DNA of 64,000 nt from assembly GCA_023398165.1 (NCBI GenBank), contig JAEWSQ010000028.1, positions 1-64,000 of the forward strand. The letters run 5' to 3'. Every line of letters begins with the position of its first letter. Position 1 is the first letter of the stretch. The translations under genes and the position numbers were made by a program. Positions 15,527 through 25,363 of this stretch are shown piece by piece. This DNA comes from Spirochaetota bacterium (GTDB lineage: Bacteria; Spirochaetota; Spirochaetia; Treponematales; Treponemataceae). The notes below the pieces were generated by a model, which had not been told where the DNA came from, made no database searches, and saw only the letters and a list, made by a program, of their open reading frames with translations.

Positions 15527-16996
15527 ATGAATGTAAAAGCTGACTGCGTTGCTGTCGACATAGGTGCTTCAAGCGGTAAAGTGATTTTGGGCAGTATTGA
15601 AGATAATGTGCTTCATTTTTCAACACTATACCGCTTTGAGAATATCCCTTTGGAAACGAAAGACGGAACGTTCTGGAATATTGATGCTCTCTATGATCAG
15701 ATTGTACAGGCTTTGCTGATGCATGAAGTTGAAGCGGTAAAACCGAAGAGTATTGGTATAGATACCTGGGCTGTGGATTATGTACTTACCGATTCCCGCG
15801 GGAAAAGAAAGACTCCCTGCTATTCCTACCGTGATGAACGGACTGTTTCCATCCCTGGTATACTTTTTAGAACCGTACACCCCTGCGATTTATATGCAAA
15901 AACCGGAATCCAGATACAGCGTTTTAACACTCTTTTCCAGCTTTTCTGCGGGAAACAGAAAACTGATTTCAGTCCCGGCGATACTTTTTTAATGATTCCC
16001 GACTATCTCAATTATCTTCTAACCGGCAGGAAAACCAATGAGGCTAGTAATCTATCTACTACGCAGTGCTGTTTTGCAGGTTCTGCCGTACTTGATCCTG
16101 AGCTGCTTTTATTTACCGGTTTGACAAAGACTAATTTCCCCTCTCTCGTGAAAAGTGGAGATACGATCGGACCTTGTACAGAAAAAAGACTTTTACAATT
16201 ACCGTATAGTAAATCCATTGAGGTAACGGCTCCCTGCACGCATGATACCGCATCTGCTGTCTGTGCAGTCCCCTGTGCTGATGAGGAACCGTTATTTATT
16301 AGTTCCGGCACATGGACTCTTATGGGTGTTGAGCTTGACCGCCCTGTGATCACTGAAAAAGCCTTTAAGGCAAATTTCAGCAACGAGGCAGGGTACGGGG
16401 GTAAAACCTGCTTCTTGAAAAATATAATGGGTCTGTGGCTTCTGCAGAGACTTCAGAAAGAACTCCCCGGTGAATATTCTTTTAATGACATGGAGGAGGC
16501 GGCACGAACCTCTGCAGAAGGAATGCGTTCTCTCATTAATCCCCAGGATGACTGCTTTTTAAATCCCGCTTCAATGAAAGATGCTGTTATTTCATACTGC
16601 AAAAACCATGGACAGCCTGTTCCCGATACTCCCCAGAGGCTTATACGGTGTGTGTATGACAGTCTTTGCCTATCCTTTAAACTCACCCTTGATGAAATTA
16701 TTGAGTGCACTGGGAAAACTTTCAAAAGCCTGTACATAATAGGCGGCGGCTGCAGGGATTCTTTTTTATGCCAGCTTACTTCAGATATGACCGGTCTGGA
16801 AGTAACAGCAGGTCCTGAAGAGGCTGCCGCCATAGGGAATTGTCTTGTCCAGTTTATTGCTCAGGGGAAAATTGGTTCGCTCTCAGATGCAAGGGCAATG
16901 CTGAAAAATTCGGTGAAACTTACAACATATTATCCGGAACAAAAAATTAACATACAGGCAGCTTTATACAGGATGCTTTCGGCTTCTCCTGCGTAA
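15527..16996 (+). CDS. rhaB: Rhamnulokinase
   Basis: A 489-residue FGGY-type kinase, the same length as the E. coli enzyme. It phosphorylates L-rhamnulose to L-rhamnulose-1-phosphate with ATP. Visible marks are the N-terminal phosphate loop VAVDIGASSGKVILG, SIGIDTWAVDYVL, TAPCTHDTASAVCAVP with FISSGTWTLMGVE, and the C-terminal IIGGGCRDSFLCQLTSDMTG adenine-binding region. I start at 15527 (MNVKADCVAVDIG); the frame is open to an ATG six codons earlier, but neither has a ribosome site. It is the first gene of rhaB-rhaA-rhaD-GH4. Confidence 0.95.
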   Translation: MNVKADCVAVDIGASSGKVILGSIEDNVLHFSTLYRFENIPLETKDGTFWNIDALYDQIVQALLMHEVEAVKPKSIGIDTWAVDYVLTDSRGKRKTPCYSYRDERTVSIPGILFRTVHPCDLYAKTGIQIQRFNTLFQLFCGKQKTDFSPGDTFLMIPDYLNYLLTGRKTNEASNLSTTQCCFAGSAVLDPELLLFTGLTKTNFPSLVKSGDTIGPCTEKRLLQLPYSKSIEVTAPCTHDTASAVCAVPCADEEPLFISSGTWTLMGVELDRPVITEKAFKANFSNEAGYGGKTCFLKNIMGLWLLQRLQKELPGEYSFNDMEEAARTSAEGMRSLINPQDDCFLNPASMKDAVISYCKNHGQPVPDTPQRLIRCVYDSLCLSFKLTLDEIIECTGKTFKSLYIIGGGCRDSFLCQLTSDMTGLEVTAGPEEAAAIGNCLVQFIAQGKIGSLSDARAMLKNSVKLTTYYPEQKINIQAALYRMLSASPA

Positions 16997-17024
16997 ACGA
17001 ATGTACATTATATGGAGGTATTGC

Positions 17025-18293
17025 GTGGAATTTTACGATGTGCAAAATCTTGAACAGCGTTATGGACAAGCCCGCACTTTTTATAAAACACAGGGAATTG
17101 ACACCGATAAAGCACTCTCCGCTCTCGATGCAATTCCCATATCGATCCAATGCTGGCAGGGTGATGATGTGAGAGGTTTTACCGATCCAGATACTGCATT
17201 ATCAGGCGGAATACAGGTAACCGGCACGTACCCCGGCAGGGCCCGTACTGCGCAGGAACTTCAGAACGATTTAGAGACGGTCTTTGCACTAATTCCGGGG
17301 CCTAAGCGTCTTAATCTTCATTCAATATATGCCGAATGCGGCAGCTCTGTCCCCCGCGACCAGCTTACTCCCTCTCATTTTTCCGGATGGGTGTCATGGG
17401 CAAAGAAGCTGAATATTGCACTCGACTTTAATCCGACCCTCTTTTCCCATCCTTATGCAGATGACGGTTTAACGCTTACGCACCCCGATGCAGAAATCCG
17501 GGGCTTCTGGATACGGCACTGCAGGGCTTGCAGAAGAATCGGTGAATATTTTGGAAAAGAACTTAAGTCTCCCTGTATCGTAAATATCTGGATTCCCGAC
17601 GGGTTTAAGGATATTCCCGGCAATAGGGCTGAACCCCGCAGGAGACTTGAGAAATCGCTCGATGAAATTTTCAGCGATGTTTATGATGAAAAATATCTTA
17701 TTGACTCAATAGAATCAAAAGTTTTCGGGATTGGAAGCGAAGCCTATGTTGCAGGCAGTCATGAGTTTTATATGGGCTACGGATTATCACGGAATAAAAT
17801 GATCTGCCTCGATCTTGGGCACTTTCACCCGGAAGAAAATGTTGCAGATAAAATAAGTGCGGTTATCCAGTTTTCGGGAAGGGTACTCCTGCACCTGAGC
17901 AGACCCGTCCGTTGGGATTCTGACCATGTTGTTATTCTGGACTCTTCTCTTGAGGAGACGGCACGGGAAATTATCAGGTGCGGTTCCGGGAAAATTTACC
18001 TTGCATTGGATTTTTTTGATGCAAGCATTAACCGGACGGCTGCATGGATTATCGGTACACGAAACGCACGTAAAGCGCTTTTGTTTGCCCTTCTTGATCC
18101 GCAGGTAAAACTGAATGAAGCTTCGTTCAGTTTTGATTTTACAAAACAGCTCATGCTTTTTGAGGAAGCAAAAACCTGGCCCCGTAATGATGTTTGGAAT
18201 TACTACTGCCTTCAAAATTCAGTACCTCCGGGGGCGCAATGGTATGATGCAATACTTGAATATGAAAGAACTGTCCTTGCAGGACGTAGGTAG
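17025..18293 (+). CDS. rhaA: L-rhamnose isomerase
   Basis: A 422-residue metal-dependent isomerase converting L-rhamnose to L-rhamnulose. Signatures include IQCWQGDDVRGFT, LNLHSIYAE, LDFNPTLFSHPYADDG, WIPDGFKDIP, CLDLGHFHPEENVADK and RPVRWDSDHVV, which contain the metal and sugar ligands. I choose the GTG at 17025 because GGAGG stands 7 bases before it and the protein then begins VEFYDVQNLEQRYG at the family's usual point; the upstream ATG at 17001 precedes that GGAGG. It lies 28 bases after rhaB and 15 before rhaD. Confidence 0.95.
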   Translation: MEFYDVQNLEQRYGQARTFYKTQGIDTDKALSALDAIPISIQCWQGDDVRGFTDPDTALSGGIQVTGTYPGRARTAQELQNDLETVFALIPGPKRLNLHSIYAECGSSVPRDQLTPSHFSGWVSWAKKLNIALDFNPTLFSHPYADDGLTLTHPDAEIRGFWIRHCRACRRIGEYFGKELKSPCIVNIWIPDGFKDIPGNRAEPRRRLEKSLDEIFSDVYDEKYLIDSIESKVFGIGSEAYVAGSHEFYMGYGLSRNKMICLDLGHFHPEENVADKISAVIQFSGRVLLHLSRPVRWDSDHVVILDSSLEETAREIIRCGSGKIYLALDFFDASINRTAAWIIGTRNARKALLFALLDPQVKLNEASFSFDFTKQLMLFEEAKTWPRNDVWNYYCLQNSVPPGAQWYDAILEYERTVLAGRR

Positions 18294-18308
18294 AAAGGAA
18301 ACTGATCT

Positions 18309-19136
18309 ATGAAAACGATAACAGAAGCTCCCTTTATTACAGATATGGTCAAAGCAGCAAACGATATGTGGCTTAAAGGCTGGGATGAACGGAACGGAGG
18401 GAATATGAGCATGAGGCTTTTAAAAGAGGATGTTCATACCTGGGAACTCGATGCACTCAGTGTAAAACGCGGAGGCGAACTTCCTTTCCCGATGCAGGAA
18501 CTTGCGGGCGAATACTTTCTTGTAACAGGATCCGGAAAATACTTCCGTAATGTTATTCTTGATCCTGAAGATACACTGGGAATAATTGCAATAAATACGG
18601 ATGGAAAATCATGGTCAGTTGTCTGGGGATTCTCAGGCGGAGCAAACCCTACAAGCGAGCTTTCCGCCCATCTCATGAGCCATTCAGCCCGGAAGGAAGT
18701 GTCACAGGGGAGGGATAGGGTTGTAATTCATACGCATGCTACAAATCTTTTAGCATTAACGTACCGGTATAAAGCCTGCACAAAGGTTTTCACACGGAAA
18801 CTATGGGAAATGTGTACCGAGTGTCTTGTTGTGTTTCCAGACGGTGTGGGAGTTCTTCCCTGGATGGTTCCCGGTACTGATGAAATAGGCAGTGCAACTG
18901 CATCTCTCATGAGAAAACACCGATTGGTACTATGGCCCTTTCATGGTATAGTAGGATGCGGTTCAACCCTTGATGAAACATTCGGCTTAATTGATACTGC
19001 GGAAAAAGCCGCGGAGATTTTGGTTAAAGTTGATTCCATGGGGGGAGCAGCATACGGAATGACGGATAAAAATCTAAGAGATCTTGCGCTCCGTTTCGGT
19101 GTAACGCCGATGGAAGAGATAATCTGTCAAGAATAA
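18309..19136 (+). CDS. rhaD: Rhamnulose-1-phosphate aldolase
   Basis: A 275-residue class II aldolase (E. coli: 274) that splits L-rhamnulose-1-phosphate into dihydroxyacetone phosphate and L-lactaldehyde. The zinc and catalytic residues fall at the E. coli numbers: Glu117 in PTSELSA, His141 and His143 in VIHTHATN, His212 in WPFHGIVGCG. An AAAGGAAA site precedes the ATG. It sits between rhaA and the GH4 gene with short gaps, so all four are one transcript. No lactaldehyde reductase gene is seen in the window. Confidence 0.96.
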   Translation: MKTITEAPFITDMVKAANDMWLKGWDERNGGNMSMRLLKEDVHTWELDALSVKRGGELPFPMQELAGEYFLVTGSGKYFRNVILDPEDTLGIIAINTDGKSWSVVWGFSGGANPTSELSAHLMSHSARKEVSQGRDRVVIHTHATNLLALTYRYKACTKVFTRKLWEMCTECLVVFPDGVGVLPWMVPGTDEIGSATASLMRKHRLVLWPFHGIVGCGSTLDETFGLIDTAEKAAEILVKVDSMGGAAYGMTDKNLRDLALRFGVTPMEEIICQE

Positions 19137-19150
19137 CACAGGAGTAAATG

Positions 19151-20533
19151 ATGAATACAAGTAAAAACGTACATATCTGCTATATAGGCGGAGGATCGCG
19201 CAATTGGGCATGGGTTCTTATGAAGGATCTGGCTGCTGAAAAAGAAATTAAGGGCACTATTTATTTGTACGATATTGATGCGGAAGCCGCCTCATATAAT
19301 GAAAAAATCGGAAATGATCTTATGGCTGTGCATAATCCCGGTCAGTGGAAATTTAAAGCTGTACCGGATTTAAAAGAAGCATTGACAGGAAGCGACTTTG
19401 TTTTTCTTTCCATTCTGCCTTTGGATTTTGATGAGATGGCGGTAGATGTTCATCTGCCGGAACAATACGGAATTTATCAGTCTGTGGGGGACACTGCAGG
19501 TCCCGGCGGCATTATACGGGCGTTGAGAACTATTCCGATGTACCAGGAGATTGCCTCCTCCATTGAAATGTATGCCCCCGATGCGTGGGTTTTTAATTAC
19601 ACGAATCCGATGACAATCTGCACAAGAACATTATATAAACAGTTCCCGGGAATAAAAGCATTCGGCTGCTGTCATGAAGTCTTCGGTACTCAGAAACTGC
19701 TTGCCCGTGCTGCGGAGGATGCGCTGCTTGCACCGAAGGGAAGCATAAAACGCGATGAAATAAAGACAAATGTCGTCGGAATAAACCACTTCACCTGGAT
19801 TGATAAAGCGTCATGGAGAAATGAGGATTTATTCGCTGTGTGGGATTCGTTTGTAAAAAAATACTCGCAGACAGGATTCGATGACGGTGGAGATAATAAC
19901 TGGCTTAATAATTATTTTACATCTATGGACCGCGTAAAGATGGATTTATATAAACGGTACGGTCTAATCGCGGCTGCGGGCGACCGGCATCTTGCAGAGT
20001 TCTGTCCCCCTTCATGGTATTTATCGAGCCCGCAGCAGGTTGAAGAATGGAAGTTCACGCTTACTCCGGTAAGTTTTAGAATAAATATGCGTGAGGATTT
20101 AAAGAAAAAGAGTCTTGCGTATAGAACAGGAAAAGAAAAAATGGAATTGTCCGACTCGGGAGAAGAGGGCATAACATTAATGAAAGCCCTTTTAGGGTTG
20201 GGCGACATTGTTACGAATGTTAATCTTCCGAACCGGGGTCAAATGCCGGGCTTCCCCGAGGGAGCAGTTGTCGAAACCAATGCCGTGTTCTCAAAAGACA
20301 GCGTCAACCCTGTTATGACGAACGGAATGCCGTCTGCCTTGCGTTCGCTCACAATGGTTCATGTCGGAATACAGGAAGGTATTGTGGAAGCCGCTTTTGA
20401 ACGTAATCTTGAAAAAGCCTTCTTAGTTTTTCTTAATGATCCCCAGGTTCATAAACTCAGCATTCCCCAGGCAAGATCATTATTTGACGGGATGGTTCAA
20501 AAAACAGTACCGGCCCGGTTTGCTTATACATAA
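19151..20533 (+). CDS. GH4 alpha-galacturonidase, LplD type
   Basis: A 460-residue NAD+- and divalent-metal-dependent glycosidase that uses the GH4 redox mechanism. It has a Rossmann start (ICYIGGGSRNWAW), LYDIDAEA, the metal/substrate motifs NYTNPM and AFGCCHEVFGT, and INHFTWID. The stretch QSVGDTAGPGGIIRALRTIP closely resembles, from memory, Bacillus subtilis LplD, which removes galacturonic acid from the non-reducing end of pectin fragments. In this operon it would free GalA from rhamnogalacturonan oligomers and expose rhamnose. I start at the second of two adjacent ATGs for better spacing from AGGAG. Its stop abuts the convergent LacI gene with no gap. Confidence 0.88.
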   Translation: MNTSKNVHICYIGGGSRNWAWVLMKDLAAEKEIKGTIYLYDIDAEAASYNEKIGNDLMAVHNPGQWKFKAVPDLKEALTGSDFVFLSILPLDFDEMAVDVHLPEQYGIYQSVGDTAGPGGIIRALRTIPMYQEIASSIEMYAPDAWVFNYTNPMTICTRTLYKQFPGIKAFGCCHEVFGTQKLLARAAEDALLAPKGSIKRDEIKTNVVGINHFTWIDKASWRNEDLFAVWDSFVKKYSQTGFDDGGDNNWLNNYFTSMDRVKMDLYKRYGLIAAAGDRHLAEFCPPSWYLSSPQQVEEWKFTLTPVSFRINMREDLKKKSLAYRTGKEKMELSDSGEEGITLMKALLGLGDIVTNVNLPNRGQMPGFPEGAVVETNAVFSKDSVNPVMTNGMPSALRSLTMVHVGIQEGIVEAAFERNLEKAFLVFLNDPQVHKLSIPQARSLFDGMVQKTVPARFAYT

Positions 20534-21535
20534 TTAAACGGAGGTAAGAATTTCTGATCCCCTCTTAATAACAGTGGGGACCATGATTAATTTCTGGCGG
20601 GATGAAGCAGGATCTTCAATTTTCTTGATAAGGAGCTCGAATCCGGTTTTACCCATCTCGCTTAAATCAACGCTTGCCGATGTAATATCTATTCCAAGAA
20701 GGCGCAGCGTTTGAACTTCATCGAATGAAACGAGTGAAATATCACGGCCGATTGCAAGTTTGTGGGCGTGAATGCACTTAATAGCCGTCATTGTTAAAAG
20801 ACCATTGCAGGTAATTACCGCAGTAGGTCTGTCGGGAGTGGAGAGAACGGAAGAAAGAACGGGAACCGCAACATCGGCGTCGGTATAGCTTGCAAAAATA
20901 ACCTGTTCGGAGGAAAAAGGAAGACTTAATTCTTTAAGTGCATTTTTAAAAGCGGTGACGCGTTTTACCGTAACGCTTGAGTTTTCTTCTCCTGCAATGA
21001 GCACAATTTTTTTATGTCCGCAGGAGGCAAGAGTTTCTGTAAGCAGCACCATACCGGTGGAATCATCGAGGAAAACACCGTCGAGAGTTACACCTCGAAT
21101 TTCCTTATCTATGAGGACGATTGGAATTTTTACAGTAAGCAGGAGATCTTTGAGCCGTTCATCAAGATCCCCCCGGCTTGAACTCATGAGAATGATTCCG
21201 TCAACTTTTTGAGAAATTGCTTTTTCAAGATATGCAATTTCATCGGATGAATTATCCTGCGTGTCAAAAAGGAGAACGTCGTAGGAAGCAAGGTGGGCAT
21301 TTCGTGTCACACCGCGGATGATTTCCCCGTAGAAGGGATTGTGAATGTCGGGGATAATAAGAGCCAGTGTTTTATTTGGAGCGGGCGCATAGTATTTATA
21401 ATTGTTTTTATTTTCATCTAAAAACTTTATAACCTTCTCGCGTGTCTCGGGTTTTACCGCACTGCTGTTATTTATTACTCTGGATATTGTAGCCACAGAT
21501 AAATTTGTTTTATCGGCTATTTCTTTAATTGTCAT
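20534..21535 (-). CDS. LacI-family transcriptional regulator of the pectin/rhamnose locus
   Basis: A 333-residue regulator. Residues 1-50 form the LacI helix-turn-helix (MTIKEIADKTNLSVATISRV), followed by the hinge helix region and a periplasmic-binding-protein-like sugar domain (ALIIPDIHNPFYGEIIRGVT at about 65-85). The recognition helix SVATISR is of the type that reads TGTAA-like half-sites, compatible with the two TGTAA-N5-TTACA operators in this locus, though the 5-base centre lacks the usual CG. It lies between the GH4 gene and the unknown glycosidase, so it most likely represses the whole locus until an oligosaccharide or rhamnose signal arrives. Confidence 0.88.
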   Translation of the reverse strand: MTIKEIADKTNLSVATISRVINNSSAVKPETREKVIKFLDENKNNYKYYAPAPNKTLALIIPDIHNPFYGEIIRGVTRNAHLASYDVLLFDTQDNSSDEIAYLEKAISQKVDGIILMSSSRGDLDERLKDLLLTVKIPIVLIDKEIRGVTLDGVFLDDSTGMVLLTETLASCGHKKIVLIAGEENSSVTVKRVTAFKNALKELSLPFSSEQVIFASYTDADVAVPVLSSVLSTPDRPTAVITCNGLLTMTAIKCIHAHKLAIGRDISLVSFDEVQTLRLLGIDITSASVDLSEMGKTGFELLIKKIEDPASSRQKLIMVPTVIKRGSEILTSV

Positions 21536-21611
21536 TTCAATCCGCCTGTTTTATGTATTAATCATTGCAAAACAGCGGTAAGTTGTCAATATAGTATATG
21601 AGGTTTTTATA

Positions 21612-23675
21612 ATGGGTAAAATTAATAGAAAAAAAACTATTACGCATCATAATCCTGTCCTGAATGAAATAGAGTATGAGTCTCCGCTGTGTACAGGCAA
21701 CGGTGATTTCTGTTTTACGTGTGATGCTACCGGTTTTCAAACACTGTATACTGAATATTCAAATCATGATTTCCCGTTATGCACAATGTCGTCCTGGGGA
21801 TGGCATACTGAACCATACAGCGGAATGTCATCCCCGTCGCGTGATGAAATACAACTGACAGAATATAATTCTGTCCGGGGAAAACAAAAATACGCTGTAA
21901 AAAAATTTCCGGGAAATGAAAAAGTGTATGACTGGTTCAGGGAAAATCCGCACCGTCTCAATCTTGCTCGCATCGCTTTAAAAGATGCGGGACAAAAAAT
22001 TTCTGCAGAACAATTATCGTGCATAAGGCAGGAGCTTCACCTGTATGACGGATATATTTCAAGCAGTTTTGCGTATAAGAATACTTCATACTCTGTAATT
22101 ACCGTATGCGATCCTGAAACCGGTACAGTATCTTTTTCTGTTGAATTACATCGTTTTGGAACACAAACGGAATCACGGGAAGGAGACATATCAGTTGAGA
22201 TTGAATTTCCCTACGGGTCTCCAAAAAAAGAAGCCTCAGTTTGGGATGCTCCGTTGAAGCATACTACAATAACGCAGCTGCATGATGAATCAAATGCACA
22301 GGTAAAACGAATACTCGATCGGGATTCGTACTGGTTATTACTGAATGCCGGCAGTGCCTCTTTTAAATCGTATGATACCGCTCATAAAATTTCCTGTGTA
22401 CCTTTTCCCGCCTCGAAGGAATTTACTGTATCATGCACCTTTGCGCCTGATGCTGTTTCACTTCCTGATTCAGCGCTTTCATTTAATGAGGTTTTTGTCC
22501 GTTCAAAGAAATTCTGGAATTCATATTGGGAAAACGGCGGCTTCATAGATTTTTCAAAGAGTACTGACAGGAGGAGTTTTGAGCTTGAAAGGAGAATTAT
22601 TCTCTCACAGTATGTGCTCGTCACGCAAAGCTGCGGAACTTTGCCTCCGCAGGAGACAGGATTATCATGCAGCAGCTGGTACGGGAAATTCCATCTTGAG
22701 ATGTACCCCTTTCATACTGCATGGCTGGCACTCTGGGGGCATGAATCTCTTCTCGAGAAAAGTCTTACCTGGTTTCCAAGGCATCTTGAACGCGCAAAAG
22801 AGAATGCACGTAAAAATGGATTTACAGGAGCACGGTGGCCTAAGATGACAGGACCGGATGCCGTTGACAGTCCCTCTCCTATAGCGACTCTGCTCATCTG
22901 GCAGCAGCCGCATCTTTTATTTTTACTGGAGCTTGTGTATCAGTCGGGAAAGGGAAGGGAGTTTTTAGAGCAGTACAGAGAGTGCGTGTACGAAACGGCT
23001 CAGTTCATGGCGGATTTTGTTTTTTTTGATGCAAATACAGAAACATGGAATATTGAAAGTCCTGTCATTCCCGTTCAGGAGGAATTTGATCCGGATACCG
23101 TAAAGAATCCTGCGTTTGAAGTTGAGTACTGGAGGTTCGGTCTTCTTCTTGCGGCCGGGTGGTTTAGACGGCTCGGAGAAAACTATCCGTCCCAATGGAC
23201 CTGTATTGCCCAGAATATGGCGCCCATGCCGTTTCATGATGGGTATTATACTGCGCATGAAAATTGTCCAGAAACTTTTTCAGTCTATACTAACGATCAT
23301 CCATCTATGCTCATGTCATGCGGATTCATTCCTAATGACCGCATAGATGCAGCTATGATGAAAAGAACGTTGCTAAAAGTTATGAGCACATGGAATTATG
23401 AATCATTATGGGGCTGGGATTTTGCCGTGATGGCTCTTACTGCATCCCGTCTCGGTGATCATGAACTTGCCGCGGATTTACTGATGACGCAGACGTCTAA
23501 AAATATTTACACTGCCGCAGGCCATAACAGACAGTCTGACCGTCAGGATCTTCCCCTGTATCTCCCTGGTAACGGCTCTCTTCTGCTTGCAGCCGCACAT
23601 CTTGCGGTAAAAGGCGTTTTTTCAAAAGGAAACTGGGATGCAGAATATGAAAACCTGCGTTCCTTATTTAACTGA
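21612..23675 (+). CDS. Putative (alpha/alpha)6-barrel glycosidase, family not recognised
   Basis: A 687-residue cytoplasmic protein (no signal peptide). The N-terminal half looks like a beta-sandwich: ESPLCTGNGDFCFTCDATGF and the very distinctive PLCTMSSWGWHTEPY. The C-terminal half (about 310-680) is Trp-rich and helical, with SCSSWYGKFHLEMYPFHTAW, ARWPKMTGPDAVDSPSP, WNIESPVIPVQEEFD and WNYESLWGWDFAVMALTASR, as in six-hairpin glycosidases such as GH65, GH78 or GH105. Acidic residues in these stretches are candidate catalysts. It is 33 bases from the GH43 gene and beside the LplD-like and rhaBAD genes. A rhamnogalacturonan alpha-rhamnosidase role would fill the missing step, but this is inference. 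Confidence 0.6.
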   Translation: MGKINRKKTITHHNPVLNEIEYESPLCTGNGDFCFTCDATGFQTLYTEYSNHDFPLCTMSSWGWHTEPYSGMSSPSRDEIQLTEYNSVRGKQKYAVKKFPGNEKVYDWFRENPHRLNLARIALKDAGQKISAEQLSCIRQELHLYDGYISSSFAYKNTSYSVITVCDPETGTVSFSVELHRFGTQTESREGDISVEIEFPYGSPKKEASVWDAPLKHTTITQLHDESNAQVKRILDRDSYWLLLNAGSASFKSYDTAHKISCVPFPASKEFTVSCTFAPDAVSLPDSALSFNEVFVRSKKFWNSYWENGGFIDFSKSTDRRSFELERRIILSQYVLVTQSCGTLPPQETGLSCSSWYGKFHLEMYPFHTAWLALWGHESLLEKSLTWFPRHLERAKENARKNGFTGARWPKMTGPDAVDSPSPIATLLIWQQPHLLFLLELVYQSGKGREFLEQYRECVYETAQFMADFVFFDANTETWNIESPVIPVQEEFDPDTVKNPAFEVEYWRFGLLLAAGWFRRLGENYPSQWTCIAQNMAPMPFHDGYYTAHENCPETFSVYTNDHPSMLMSCGFIPNDRIDAAMMKRTLLKVMSTWNYESLWGWDFAVMALTASRLGDHELAADLLMTQTSKNIYTAAGHNRQSDRQDLPLYLPGNGSLLLAAAHLAVKGVFSKGNWDAEYENLRSLFN

Positions 23676-23707
23676 TACATAGACGATGCTTTTAAGGAGG
23701 TTTACAT

Positions 23708-25240
23708 ATGATAAAGAATCCTGTTATCCGGGGATTTGCACCGGATCCGAGCGCACTTCGAATCGGAAAGGATTATTATATTGCCAATTCAACATTTGAA
23801 TGGTTTCCGGGAGTAAGGCTCCATCATTCAACAAATTTGGAAGACTGGGAGGAAATTGCTCCGCCGTTAACGCGTAAAAGCCAGCTCGACATGACAGGCG
23901 ATCCCAACTCAGGGGGCATCTGGGCTCCCGACATTTCCTATAAAGACGGACTATTTTACCTCGTGTATACCGATGTAAAATCAAAAAATGCAACATGGTA
24001 CAATGACCACAACTACACGGTATGGGCTTCTTCAATTGAAGGTCCGTGGTCAGAACCGGTGTACTTGAACAGTTCGGGTTTTGATCCTTCTTTCTTTCAT
24101 GATGAAGACGGAAAAACATGGCTTGTGAATATGAGAGAGGGCTTTAGAGGAATTCTTATTCAGCAGTTTGACACTGATGTAAAAAAACTTACCGGCCCGG
24201 TGCATACCATATATAGAGGAACACGTGCAGGACTGACAGAAGGTCCTCACGTATACCGTATTAACGGATACTACTATCTGCTTGTTGCAGAAGGCGGCAC
24301 GGGCTTCGGTCATCAGATTACCATTGCACGTTCTAAAGAACTGACCGGACCCTACGAGACAATGGATTCTCCCTTATTAACGTCGAATGATGATGGCTCT
24401 CAGATGCTTCAAAAGGCCGGACACGGTGATTTATTTCAGGATGCAGAGGGCGGATGGTATGTCTCTTATCTTTGTTCGCGACCTGTCGGGGGACATTTAA
24501 AATGCGTACTGGGCCGTGAAACTGCAATAGAAAAAGTTGTCTGGGAAAACGGCTGGCCCCGGTTAGCTCACGGCGGATATCATCCTTCTCCTGCAGCCGA
24601 TATTGATGAAAAAAATTACTATGACACATTTACGGGTTCCACTCTTGATTACGGGTGGAAAACTCTGCGTATTCCGCTCGACGGTGACGTGTCACTGACG
24701 GAGAAAAAAGGCTTTGTATGCCTTAGAGGAAGGGAAACAATTTTTTCAAATCATCATGTAAGTCTCATCGCCCGTAAGCAGGAATTTTTCAAAGCTTCCG
24801 TAAAAACCGGACTGGATTTTTCTCCCCTCTGTCCTGAACATGCAGCAGGTATTCTGTATATGTATGATAACATGCATTTTTACATGATGCTGAAATCTGT
24901 GAGCGAAGAGGGAAAAACAATACTGACCGTGTATGATTATCAGGGAATTAAGTTTGTAAAGCTCCATGAAGAATTCATATCTGAAGGTTATTGTACCCTT
25001 GAACTCAGAACAGACAGTAAAAAGGCACAGTTTTATGTTCAGGAAATAGGCTGCGGTTCAAGACCCTCAGGTCCTAAACTGGATGCATCGCTCATTTCCG
25101 ATGATGAAGCGCGCGGTTTTACCGGAGCTCATTTTGCCCTGTATTGTCATGACAGGACAGGATTACAGTATCCGGCTTTCTTTACAAACTTTTCAATAGA
25201 AAGCTTGAAGAACATCGTGCAGGAAGATTTTTTCAGGTAA
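23708..25240 (+). CDS. GH43 glycosidase (beta-xylosidase / alpha-L-arabinofuranosidase type)
   Basis: A 510-residue enzyme with an N-terminal five-bladed beta-propeller (about 1-300) and a C-terminal beta-sandwich (about 310-505). The general base Asp is in GFAPDPSALR (Asp13), the modulating Asp in SGFDPSFFHDEDGKTWL, and the general acid Glu in LTEGPHVYRINGYYYL. The absence of a signal peptide means it acts on imported oligosaccharides, probably arabinose or xylose side chains of pectin. A strong GGAGG lies 7 bases before the ATG. It follows the 687-residue enzyme by 33 bases and is likely co-transcribed with it. Confidence 0.88.
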   Translation: MIKNPVIRGFAPDPSALRIGKDYYIANSTFEWFPGVRLHHSTNLEDWEEIAPPLTRKSQLDMTGDPNSGGIWAPDISYKDGLFYLVYTDVKSKNATWYNDHNYTVWASSIEGPWSEPVYLNSSGFDPSFFHDEDGKTWLVNMREGFRGILIQQFDTDVKKLTGPVHTIYRGTRAGLTEGPHVYRINGYYYLLVAEGGTGFGHQITIARSKELTGPYETMDSPLLTSNDDGSQMLQKAGHGDLFQDAEGGWYVSYLCSRPVGGHLKCVLGRETAIEKVVWENGWPRLAHGGYHPSPAADIDEKNYYDTFTGSTLDYGWKTLRIPLDGDVSLTEKKGFVCLRGRETIFSNHHVSLIARKQEFFKASVKTGLDFSPLCPEHAAGILYMYDNMHFYMMLKSVSEEGKTILTVYDYQGIKFVKLHEEFISEGYCTLELRTDSKKAQFYVQEIGCGSRPSGPKLDASLISDDEARGFTGAHFALYCHDRTGLQYPAFFTNFSIESLKNIVQEDFFR

Positions 25241-25252
25241 TAATGTAAATTT

Positions 25253-25290
25253 CAAGGAAAAATAACACTATTTTATAGTTTTTTTCCTTG
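25253..25290 (+). terminator. Hairpin after the GH43 gene
   Basis: CAAGGAAAAA (25253-25262) pairs with TTTTTCCTTG (25281-25290); an inner ACTAT-ttt-ATAGT (25267-25279) extends the fold. It separates the glycosidase transcript from the importer promoter. Confidence 0.55.
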
Positions 25291-25348
25291 CGGTTACAAG
25301 AATACCATGATAAAATGTAAAAAACAAAGCAAGTGTAATACAATTACA
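25288..25348 (+). promoter_or_regulatory. Promoter and operator of the sugar ABC importer
   Basis: TTGCGG (25288-25293), 17 bases, TAAAAT (25311-25316). The operator TGTAA-tacaa-TTACA (25334-25348) lies downstream of the expected start site, a blocking position. It has the same spacing as the site before rhaB. Confidence 0.55.
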
Positions 25349-25363
25349 TTATGGAGATATCAA

